From an uncultured Bacteroides sp. (GTDB lineage Bacteria > Bacteroidota > Bacteroidia > Bacteroidales > Bacteroidaceae), in NCBI GenBank assembly GCA_900766195.1, contig CAAFUN010000083.1:1-6184 (forward strand): a stretch of DNA of 6,184 bases, read 5' to 3'. The position numbers were made by a program, and so were the translations under genes. Below are positions 1-5,801 of this stretch, piece after piece (positions within the stretch are counted from its first letter, which is position 1; the number at the start of each line of letters is the position of its first letter). A model generated the notes under the pieces. That model made no database searches and had not been told where the DNA came from. It worked only from the letters and a program-made list of their open reading frames with translations.

Positions 1-445
1 AGGTATTCGCATAGACGCTGTTGGTATGCAGGGACACATGGGGATGGACTATCCCGGTATAAAGGAGTTTGAAGATGCCATTCTTAATTATGCTTCTACA
101 GGGGCCAAAGTCATGATTACGGAATGGGACATGAGTGCACTACCCACTGTAAGTCATACAGCCAATATCTCGGAAACGGTCGCCTTTAAAAAGGACATGA
201 ATCCGTATCCCCAATCATTGCCCGATAGTGTGTCTAAACAATGGAATGCAAGGATGGCTGAGTTTTGGAATCTTTTTGTGAAGCATTCCGATGTTATTAG
301 TCGGGTAACTGCATGGGGAGTGACTGATGGTGATTCTTGGAAAAACGACTTTCCTGTGAGAGGTCGTCGAGATTATCCCTTGCTTTTTGACCGAGATTAT
401 CAGCCAAAGCCGTTTATTAAAGAGCTACTAAAACAAAAACATTAA
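1..445 (+). CDS. GH10 endo-1,4-beta-xylanase, C-terminal part (5' end outside window)
   Basis: This is the 3' end of a gene for a glycoside hydrolase family 10 endo-xylanase, which cuts the beta-1,4-xylan backbone with retention of configuration. The frame is open from base 2 (residues GIRIDAVG precede the first internal Met at 26), so that Met is not the start. Visible GH10 landmarks are the GMQGH segment, then ITEWDMSALP, where the Glu (codon 122-124) is the expected nucleophile, and near the end TAWGVTDGDSW, the conserved GH10 Trp-Gly/Asp/Ser-Trp motif. The acid/base Glu and the signal peptide lie outside the window. The protein ends KQKH, with TAA at 443-445. A hairpin terminator follows about 65 bases later, so this gene ends its transcription unit and converges on the recombinase gene. 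A near-copy lies inverted at the right edge. Family assignment is firm; the exact substrate (arabinoxylan or glucuronoxylan) cannot be told. Confidence 0.93.
   Translation, partial: GIRIDAVGMQGHMGMDYPGIKEFEDAILNYASTGAKVMITEWDMSALPTVSHTANISETVAFKKDMNPYPQSLPDSVSKQWNARMAEFWNLFVKHSDVISRVTAWGVTDGDSWKNDFPVRGRRDYPLLFDRDYQPKPFIKELLKQKH
66..416. repeat. Left arm of an inverted GH10 gene duplication
   Basis: This stretch aligns without gaps to the reverse complement of 5834-6184 (paired positions sum to 6250). Hand counting gives roughly 33 mismatches in 351 bases, about 90% identity, unevenly spread. Bases 66-144 (79) and 290-346 (57) are perfectly identical, while the stretches between and after are diverged, mostly at third codon positions. 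After about 416 the two genes end differently (KQKH versus KRSGH). The repeat probably continues beyond the right edge, because the match is still perfect where the window stops. Confidence 0.9.
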
Positions 446-510
446 AAGAGCAGATTATTCTCTTCTTTAAAAGTCCTGGGACTGATCGTATATTATGCAA
501 GCTATTAATA

Positions 511-540
511 GGGCTACTCTGAATAAGTTTAGAGTAGCCC
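511..540. terminator. Intrinsic terminator between convergent genes
   Basis: A perfect 10-base-pair stem (gggctactct at 511-520, agagtagccc at 531-540) encloses a 10-base loop. On the plus strand it is followed by ttgattttattt, a usable T-rich tract, so it fits best as the terminator of the left GH10 gene. On the minus strand it lies just after the recombinase stop (547-549), but the following bases there (tattaatagc) are less T-rich, so termination in that direction would be weaker. Confidence 0.8.
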
Positions 541-546
541 TTGATT

Positions 547-1524
547 TTATTTAAACAACTTCCGCATGGATTTATTAACCGCATCCATTTTATTTTCCAT
601 AGAAGGATGAACATATAAATTCATTGTTGTTGTTACATCATGGTGTCCAAGTATTCTGCTGGCTGTTTTGACATCAATATTATTCGAGATCATTCGAGTG
701 GCAAAAGAATGTCGCATTCCATGAAATTTAATGCAGCGATTTAGCTTTACTTCATTCAAAATAAAGTGAGTATAATAGTTGCGATAAGCATGTGGTTCGC
801 AGTATTTTTCATCACCTGTAATGACATAATAATGATTCATACTCACTTTTTTGTAGTTCTTTAAGAGGATGTATAGCTCCTTTGCAATAGGTATATCTCT
901 ATATGAATCTATCGTTTTTGGAGGTCCCTCTACGATTTTCGTTTTTCCGGTTTCTACATTATAAATTCTTTGGATGCTGTGACTTACATGAATACATTTA
1001 TTATAAATATCGATGCTTTCCCACTTTAGGGCACAAACTTCTCCGATACGCATGCCTGTACATAACGAGATTAGTATACCCAGTCTTTTATAGGTAGGAT
1101 TAGCCATTATATAGCTTATTATGGCTCTTTGTTCGGTTTCATTATACACTTCCAGCTCTTTTTTCAAACGCATGTTTTTGGTTGGCATGCGTACATTATA
1201 CTTGGTATACTTCGTATCGAACTTTTCTGCTGAATATGTAAGTATCATTTTAAATATAATATAAATATCTTGTGCTGATTTATGTGACAGTCCATGCTCT
1301 ATTAATGACAAAATATAATTTTGCATAACATCATTTGTTATATCTTCCGGTTTCTTATCTCCAAACTCCGGTATGATACGATTATTTAAAGCCAAAAGAT
1401 ATGCCGACATCGTACTCTCTTTAACAAACATGCTTTTTACAGGTACCCATCTGTCCACTAGTTCTTTTATTGTCATAATACTATTTCTGCTGATTTGTTC
1501 TGTTAATTCTTTATGGTGTTTCAT
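547..1524 (-). CDS. Tyrosine recombinase / site-specific integrase
   Basis: A complete 325-residue tyrosine recombinase, which cuts and rejoins DNA through a covalent 3'-phosphotyrosine link. Residues about 15-100 form the SAM-like core-binding domain; about 120-325 form the catalytic domain. All expected catalytic positions are visible: Arg159 (TGMRIGE), Lys203 (GPPKT), His268 and Arg271 (FHGMRHSFATR), His294 (LGHHD) and Tyr304 (MNLYVHP). Length is normal for phage- or element-type integrases, and the enzyme looks intact. The start at 1522-1524 is the furthest possible, because an in-frame TGA lies directly before it; Met17 (MTIKELVDRW) is an alternative. No Shine-Dalgarno sequence is evident. 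The gene looks more AT-rich than the glycosidase genes. It stands alone, with no excisionase, relaxase or phage gene in view, between inverted GH10 copies. It could belong to a mobile element, be a relic, or be a local DNA-inversion enzyme; the sequence does not decide. Confidence 0.93.
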   Translation of the reverse strand: MKHHKELTEQISRNSIMTIKELVDRWVPVKSMFVKESTMSAYLLALNNRIIPEFGDKKPEDITNDVMQNYILSLIEHGLSHKSAQDIYIIFKMILTYSAEKFDTKYTKYNVRMPTKNMRLKKELEVYNETEQRAIISYIMANPTYKRLGILISLCTGMRIGEVCALKWESIDIYNKCIHVSHSIQRIYNVETGKTKIVEGPPKTIDSYRDIPIAKELYILLKNYKKVSMNHYYVITGDEKYCEPHAYRNYYTHFILNEVKLNRCIKFHGMRHSFATRMISNNIDVKTASRILGHHDVTTTMNLYVHPSMENKMDAVNKSMRKLFK

Positions 1525-1562
1525 TCAGATAATTGTGTTTTTTACATAATATATGGCATGCT

Positions 1563-1583
1563 TAGATAATTATATATTATCTA
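1563..1583. promoter_or_regulatory. AT-rich palindrome upstream of the recombinase gene
   Basis: A perfect 8-base inverted repeat, tagataat and attatcta, is separated by 5 bases and centred about 50 bases before the recombinase start codon. This arrangement suits an operator, or the core-type binding site of a tyrosine recombinase, which usually has inverted arms around a short crossover spacer. The region is very AT-rich, so part of the symmetry may be chance. Function is inferred from position only. Confidence 0.4.
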
Positions 1584-1607
1584 TATGATATATATGAAAG
1601 CTACAAT

Positions 1608-1621
1608 TTCATCATATTGAA
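1608..1621. repeat. 14-base direct repeat, copy 1
   Basis: The sequence ttcatcatattgaa occurs here and again, exactly and in the same orientation, at 2378-2391. The copies lie 770 bases apart, close to the two ends of the non-coding region. Each copy is also a small palindrome (ttca and tgaa arms). It could be the scar or attachment-site pair of a small inserted element, or a repeated protein-binding site. Confidence 0.6.
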
Positions 1622-1882
1622 GGCTAAAATTACAGAAATATTATTTTTATTCGAATTAAATAGATTGAATTTTTGGTACTATCGACAGAAGATGCTTATT
1701 GTTAGCATCAGAATGAGAGTGCCTGATACTTCCAAACATACTGGCTACAAAGACTGGAAACCAAGTATTGGCAAATATCCCTTCTGAATTGATATTCAAA
1801 AAGCAAGTACCTTTCATTCGAAAATAATACCTGAATAAAAATGTAGAAATAGCTTAAGGAAAACTCAGCATTAGCTTTTAAT

Positions 1883-2023
1883 TAACCTCTCTTTTGCATA
1901 AGCAAAACTTCGGTTCTCACATGGGATCCATCTGGATCCGGTAGCGGAACTTGCCGGATCAGCATGGGATCTATCGGGATCACGTGTGGGAACCGAAGTT
2001 TTGTATGTAAAAAAGTGAGGTTA
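1883..2023. repeat. 141-base imperfect palindrome (large stem-loop)
   Basis: The outer 39 bases on each side (1883-1921 and 1985-2023) pair in one continuous register without gaps, with 32 of 39 Watson-Crick matches. The best part is a 19-base arm, caaaacttcggttctcaca, matched with one mismatch at 1985-2003. Pairing continues into the middle in shorter blocks. The 63-base centre contains five GGATC pentamers and an imperfect direct repeat (1920-1938 and 1963-1981, 17 of 19 identical). It is more GC-rich than its surroundings. No ORF, transposase or U-tract terminator explains it. A REP- or MITE-like element, a structured RNA or a recombination site are all possible; I do not recognise the family. 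Confidence 0.75.
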
Positions 2024-2250
2024 TTAAACATTCATGTAAGCATTATACCAGATGTAAAACAACAAAGAGTTACTTTCTTTGCCCGTGTAGATTATAGAAT
2101 TTGATTGTGTTTTTGAAGAGAAAAGCCTTTAATGACCCCAATCTGATCAAAGAAAAGAGCAATTTGGACACTTTGAGAGAAGCTTCTTAAAGAGTCTGTT
2201 TAGTCTTGAAAATCAATGTTTTATTAGGATAATATGTATGAATAGTAGAA

Positions 2251-2286
2251 ATAGTGTAGGATTATGAAAAATAAATCCTACACTAT
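2251..2286. repeat. Perfect 13-base-pair hairpin with GTGTAGGA motif
   Basis: The arms atagtgtaggatt (2251-2263) and its exact reverse complement (2274-2286) enclose a 10-base A-rich loop. It is part of a larger cluster of the same motif (see 2284-2355). No T-rich tract follows on the plus strand, so a simple terminator is unlikely in that direction. Confidence 0.7.
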
Positions 2287-2355
2287 CCTACACGCTTCGT
2301 TATTTGTACTGCACTGTTCTATAGCGAGTTACCGATGCGTGTAGGGTGTAGGATA
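2284..2355. repeat. Second inverted repeat of the GTGTAGG family
   Basis: The arm tatcctacac (2284-2293) is the exact reverse complement of gtgtaggata (2346-2355). The overlapping arm cctacacgc (2287-2295) is also the exact reverse complement of gcgtgtagg (2337-2345). The same left arm can therefore pair with either of two tandem copies on the right, and its first bases overlap the neighbouring hairpin at 2251-2286. Such overlap allows alternative structures. The loop is about 41-52 bases. Confidence 0.6.
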
Positions 2356-2359
2356 AATA

Positions 2360-2394
2360 TTAAAAAAAATAGTTTGGTTCATCATATTGAACTA
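2360..2394 (-). terminator. Possible weak terminator after the GH43 gene
   Basis: Read on the minus strand just after the GH43 stop, a short stem (GTTCA/TGAAC, 2377-2392) is followed 8 bases later by a run of T residues (complement of the A run at 2362-2369). The stem is only 5 base pairs, so this is a weak candidate; the transcript may instead end at the GTGTAGG repeats further on. Confidence 0.3.
2378..2391. repeat. 14-base direct repeat, copy 2
   Basis: Exact second copy of ttcatcatattgaa, in the same orientation as 1608-1621. It overlaps the short stem of the possible GH43 terminator, so its palindromic shape may have a terminator role independent of the other copy. Confidence 0.6.
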
Positions 2395-2411
2395 GAATCA
2401 AAGCAAGCTAT

Positions 2412-3869
2412 TTAGTGTTTACGAAAGTTCCATTTGGAGTTATCACTACTCATCTTAAATATGCCGAGAGAGGGAGTGCTGTCGCCTATAGATATCAACG
2501 CTAATTTCTGATCAGTACCCGGCACTTCTTTGGGCATGATTCGGTATGAACCATCAGTCAGTTGATCAATTCTCCATAGCTGTTCCGATGTTCCTGTAAA
2601 TTCTGGAACCGTCACTATTTCAGCATCAACTGTGGCAGCCAATGCACGATTAGTACCTTCAATCACAATCTTGTAATATGGGGCGCCCAGATAACCACCT
2701 GCCTCGGGCACAGCAGTTATAGTCCATTTTTGATGGGGGCGGAACATATAGTCACCTGTTCTTACTTTTATGTTCCCCTGTGCCCATGTATCAATCACAT
2801 CTTCCAATATTTGTGATTTCAACGGCAGGATGGGTTTGTCGTCTTTTTCCCAAAAACGATGCAGACCTCCCTCCATGCGCACAAAGTCTACCGCAAGTTC
2901 TAGAGCATATCCTCTGCGCTCTGATTCTATTTCATAAGTCCCTTCCTTAAAAACTTCACCGGCAACGGGCCATCCATTCTTCCATAAGAGCGGACATATA
3001 GCCAGCACACTGCGACCACCACGGTCGAAATCGGCTTCGTAATGATAAGACATTTTCTCCACACCATCTGCCTCAATGAAACGTCCAAAGTGTCCGGGTC
3101 CAGTTTTCCGATCGCCTGCCGCAATAACCATCTTTCCACCGCCTTCCAGCATATCTCTTCCTACGTTATCCAAATATGGACCCGTTACTTTGCGTGAGCG
3201 ACCCACTACGATATTGTATGTGGAGTTTGGTCCATCACAACAAGTGCCGTGCGTGCCCAAGAGGTAGTACCAGCCGTCGCGATAGATCAGATCTGTTGCT
3301 TCACAATCAATAGCTATGTTTACCTCTTTGTTACCTTCCATTCGCTTACCGGTTGCTGGATCCAGCTCTACAAGCCTGATAAAACCGAAATAGGTACCGT
3401 ATGAAAGCCACAGACGTCCGTCTGTAGGGTCAAGCAGAAGCCCTGCATCAATAGCATCACAATCTTCATCATTTTCGGAAGATGCCACTTCTATAGGATC
3501 CGAATATTTAAAGTCTGGAGAATTTGGGTCTAAAGTATTGTTCCACATGGTCAGTACTTTACCACGATGTCCTCCGCCAAGCCCGCCTCCGGTAGCACTA
3601 TAAGCAATCAAGTAGCGATCTCCTATTTTTACTGCATCGGGAGCTGCACCGCCGCCGGGTCTTACTCCACCATTATTCCACGTCCAGCCGTCTTCTGAAA
3701 TCAATCCACCTCCTCCTGTGCCGAAGGTGTAATATTTCCCGTTGCACTCCATAATAGTGGACGGATCGTGGATATATGGAGTGCCAATCTGCGCAATTGC
3801 CTTCTCGGATGTTAGTACAGATGCCAAGGTTATTGCACCCAAAAGTATATCTTTTGTTTTCATGATCAT
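2412..3869 (-). CDS. GH43 family glycosidase with C-terminal ricin-like module
   Basis: A secreted glycoside hydrolase of family 43, the family of inverting arabinofuranosidases, arabinanases and beta-xylosidases. Residues 1-26 are a signal peptide with cleavage expected near AIA-Q. The five-bladed propeller fills about 28-320. The expected catalytic triad is visible: Asp35 (IHDPS), Asp141 (DAIDAGLLLDP) and Glu190 (CEATDLIYRDGWYYLL). GPGH around His259 matches the metal-associated His of arabinanase-like members. Residues about 360-485 resemble a ricin-type beta-trefoil (CBM13-like), with Q-x-W or similar motifs at QKW 380-382, QLW 430-432 and SKW 478-480. The start codon overlaps the stop of the upstream gene in ATGA, which suggests translational coupling; Met3 is an alternative. 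It is last in the GH10-esterase-binding protein operon, so removal of arabinose from arabinoxylan is a sensible guess. Exact specificity cannot be read from sequence. Confidence 0.9.
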   Translation of the reverse strand: MIMKTKDILLGAITLASVLTSEKAIAQIGTPYIHDPSTIMECNGKYYTFGTGGGGLISEDGWTWNNGGVRPGGGAAPDAVKIGDRYLIAYSATGGGLGGGHRGKVLTMWNNTLDPNSPDFKYSDPIEVASSENDEDCDAIDAGLLLDPTDGRLWLSYGTYFGFIRLVELDPATGKRMEGNKEVNIAIDCEATDLIYRDGWYYLLGTHGTCCDGPNSTYNIVVGRSRKVTGPYLDNVGRDMLEGGGKMVIAAGDRKTGPGHFGRFIEADGVEKMSYHYEADFDRGGRSVLAICPLLWKNGWPVAGEVFKEGTYEIESERRGYALELAVDFVRMEGGLHRFWEKDDKPILPLKSQILEDVIDTWAQGNIKVRTGDYMFRPHQKWTITAVPEAGGYLGAPYYKIVIEGTNRALAATVDAEIVTVPEFTGTSEQLWRIDQLTDGSYRIMPKEVPGTDQKLALISIGDSTPSLGIFKMSSDNSKWNFRKH

Positions 3870-4570
3870 TTATAGCTGATAGTGAAGTTTTTAATAGGTG
3901 ATCCATTCTCGTCAAGGAAGCGAATACAGAAATCACTCATACCGGGACCGTTAATTACGGCTCCGCGAATAATGTTTTTGCCTTTCTTTAAGGTTAGCCG
4001 TTGCGACAGACAGTCATCTTTCACCATGCGACGATCACCGGAAAGAATCACAGCTTCTTCACCATTCAGCCACCACATGGATGCGGAGTTGGATCCTACT
4101 GACATCCGGATATCTTTCATTTCTTCGGGACAATTGATAACTGTAACAGCCCAAAACAATACACCATAAACTTGCTTTTGCAGACCTGAAGCAAAACGGA
4201 ATAACTTCACATTAAACAGTTTGCTATCGAGTGCATGCCAAGTCAGTTTCTGTTGACCGACTTTCACTCTATCACCATCTTTGGGTAAGGTGGTAAATTG
4301 ACCGGGAAAATACTCGGTTGCAAATGCTTTACGGATGTAACTGTCAGTAAAGACTGTATTAGAACGGTTAGGTTTATCAATGGGTTCCAACAATAGCCAA
4401 CGTCGAATGAAGCCTTCACTATCGGGTAACATAGCATTTGACGTCGATGAAGAGAAGTAGGCGGACAACTGGGGGGATGTACTATCCCCCTGTGCATAGC
4501 CATGCAAACTTATCATCATTACCATGCAAGTTGCCAACACTATTTTTTGAAAATAGAAATTCATTACCAT
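3866..4570 (-). CDS. Secreted stand-alone carbohydrate-binding-like beta-sandwich protein
   Basis: No catalytic domain is recognisable. After a signal peptide (MNFYFQK, a hydrophobic stretch, then GYA-Q) the mature part of about 205 residues contains RRWLLLEPIDKPN, YFPGQF, KLTWHALDSK, FWAVTVINCPEE, then SNSASMWWLNGEEAV, LTLKKGKNIIRGAVINGPG and DFCIRFLDENG. The last three resemble the galactose-binding or PA14-like sandwich pattern in which a WLNG loop is followed by KKG-N-I. This suggests substrate binding, by inference. I placed the start at 4568-4570 because the signal peptide begins there (or at Met 4562-4564); the frame stays open to an ATG at 4621, but those 17 extra residues are not leader-like and overlap the esterase gene. 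It sits 22 bases after the esterase stop and overlaps GH43 by 4 bases. It may be a module split from an esterase, since similar domains occur fused to enzymes. Confidence 0.75.
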   Translation of the reverse strand: MVMNFYFQKIVLATCMVMMISLHGYAQGDSTSPQLSAYFSSSTSNAMLPDSEGFIRRWLLLEPIDKPNRSNTVFTDSYIRKAFATEYFPGQFTTLPKDGDRVKVGQQKLTWHALDSKLFNVKLFRFASGLQKQVYGVLFWAVTVINCPEEMKDIRMSVGSNSASMWWLNGEEAVILSGDRRMVKDDCLSQRLTLKKGKNIIRGAVINGPGMSDFCIRFLDENGSPIKNFTISYK

Positions 4571-4592
4571 AGTCTGTTTGTTGAATAAAGCA

Positions 4593-5750
4593 TTACTTTG
4601 CTCTAAACAATAATGGAGCAAACTCTTTAAAACATCTGCGCCATGTCAAGAACTCGTGTGCCGTGCCTGGAGATTCATAATAAATGGTCTTAATGCCAGC
4701 AGCATTCAGCCCATCACTAAGACTCTTTGTTCTTTCAGGATTCTCTTCCGAACCAATGCCGAGAAAGAAGACATGTACCTTGTCATTGAATGCTTTGCGA
4801 TCTTTGAACGCACCGTTATACACCGTATCAAGTTGCCCTAGATCGATACTTCCTGCTCCACTGAATCCTCCGATATATGCAAACTTATCCAAGTTATTCA
4901 GTGTAGTGTTGAAAGTGAGAAGCCCTCCCCAAGATAGTCCAGCCATAGCACGGTTGTCTCTGTCGGTCAACGTCCGGAAATTAGAATCGATATGAGGAAT
5001 GATTTCTTTTACTAAAATAGCCGGAAATTCAGCACCAAATCTCTTCATTGCATCACCACGTCCTTCTCCCGGGTTTGTTTTGAATACTTCGATGTCACCA
5101 TTGTCCATTACTACAATCATCGGTTTAGCTTTACCTTCGGCAATCAGATTGTCCATGATAAAATTCATCTTGCCTTGATTGGCCCAACTTGTCTCGTTTT
5201 CTCCCATGCCATGCTGTAGATATAGTACAGGATACTTTTTGGTCGGATTTTTGTCATATTCTGCCGGAGTATAAACAATGCATCTGCGCCATTCTTTACG
5301 GATGTTAGAATAATACCAACTCTGGCTGATTAATCCGTGAGGCACATTTTTTATGGAATAATAATCCACACCCTTTTCAGGTATTTCAATGCCGCTCACC
5401 CATCTGCCCATACCGAAAAACGGTTTACCATTAGGATCGGCAGAACTTACTCCGTCTATGATTACTTGATAGTAATGGAAACCTACAACTTCAGGCTCTT
5501 TAGACACCAGTGACCAATATCCGTCTGCTTCTTTAGTCATTGCACCACGGAAACTTATTTCTACTTTTTGAGCCTCAGGCGCATGGATTCTGAAGTATGT
5601 ACGCCGATCTTCGCCAATACGCGGATAATCTGCTCCGTTAATGTTATGTTCATTAGGAACAGTTCCTGCCGGATAACTTTGCTGCTGAGCATTCACCATT
5701 GCCGGCAGCATCAATAATGAAGAGAAAATAAAATTCAATACATTTTTCAT
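4593..5750 (-). CDS. CE1-like secreted esterase (feruloyl or acetyl xylan esterase) with N-terminal Ig-like domain
   Basis: An alpha/beta-hydrolase of the esterase D / carbohydrate esterase 1 type, 385 residues. Residues 1-21 are a signal peptide (cleavage near VNA-Q). About 40-125 form an E-set or CBM48-like Ig domain (RTYFRIHAPEAQKVEISF, then FHYYQVIIDG). About 145-385 is the catalytic domain: the oxyanion region YLQHGMGENETSW, nucleophile Ser273 in GLSWGG, and His365 in GTAHEFLTWRR. The third triad member should lie in GIGSEEN (334-337), where Glu rather than Asp is seen. Such enzymes remove ferulic acid from arabinose side chains or acetyl groups from xylose; which one cannot be decided here. 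It follows the right GH10 gene by 51 bases and precedes the binding-protein gene, so it is very likely co-transcribed. Export to the periplasm is expected; no lipobox Cys is seen at the cleavage site. Confidence 0.9.
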   Translation of the reverse strand: MKNVLNFIFSSLLMLPAMVNAQQQSYPAGTVPNEHNINGADYPRIGEDRRTYFRIHAPEAQKVEISFRGAMTKEADGYWSLVSKEPEVVGFHYYQVIIDGVSSADPNGKPFFGMGRWVSGIEIPEKGVDYYSIKNVPHGLISQSWYYSNIRKEWRRCIVYTPAEYDKNPTKKYPVLYLQHGMGENETSWANQGKMNFIMDNLIAEGKAKPMIVVMDNGDIEVFKTNPGEGRGDAMKRFGAEFPAILVKEIIPHIDSNFRTLTDRDNRAMAGLSWGGLLTFNTTLNNLDKFAYIGGFSGAGSIDLGQLDTVYNGAFKDRKAFNDKVHVFFLGIGSEENPERTKSLSDGLNAAGIKTIYYESPGTAHEFLTWRRCFKEFAPLLFRAK

Positions 5751-5801
5751 GGTTTACATATTTTAGGTTGAGAAAATAATTCTTGTTCAAATGATTCTAG
5801 G

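Larger units (their letters stand above)
1525..2411. other. Long non-coding, repeat-rich intergenic region
   Basis: About 890 bases separate the recombinase start from the GH43 stop, and I see no convincing gene on either strand. The longest stop-free runs are AT-rich and lack a recognisable product. Its content is structural: an AT-rich palindrome near the recombinase (1563-1583), a small hairpin (gatgct/agcatc, 1691-1709), the 141-base palindrome at 1883-2023, the GTGTAGGA-type repeat cluster at 2251-2355, and a 14-base direct repeat at 1608-1621 and 2378-2391. It must hold the recombinase promoter and the 3' end of the GH43 operon transcript. Confidence 0.75.

Noticed and set aside
511..540. 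Hairpin considered as a recombination site for the recombinase
   Set aside because: A perfect stem followed by a T-rich tract between convergent gene ends is fully explained as a terminator.
1596..1603. Possible Bacteroides -7 element for the recombinase gene (TAGCTTTC on the minus strand)
   Set aside because: It differs from TAnnTTTG at the last base, and no clear -33 TTTG element was found at the right distance.
1692..1787. Short plus-strand ORF beginning MLIVSIRMRVPDTSK
   Set aside because: About 31 codons, no ribosome-binding signal and no recognisable product; upstream the frame runs on through AT-rich DNA, as expected by chance.
2098..2190. A 30-codon stop-free stretch on the plus strand reading NLIVFLKRKAFNDPN and onwards
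   Set aside because: It has no ATG, is short, and matches no family I recognise. It may be a gene remnant, but chance is equally likely.
4571..4621. Extended N-terminus of the carbohydrate-binding-like protein, starting at the ATG at 4619-4621
   Set aside because: The extra 17 residues overlap the esterase 3' end and would bury the signal peptide; the downstream Met residues give a normal leader.
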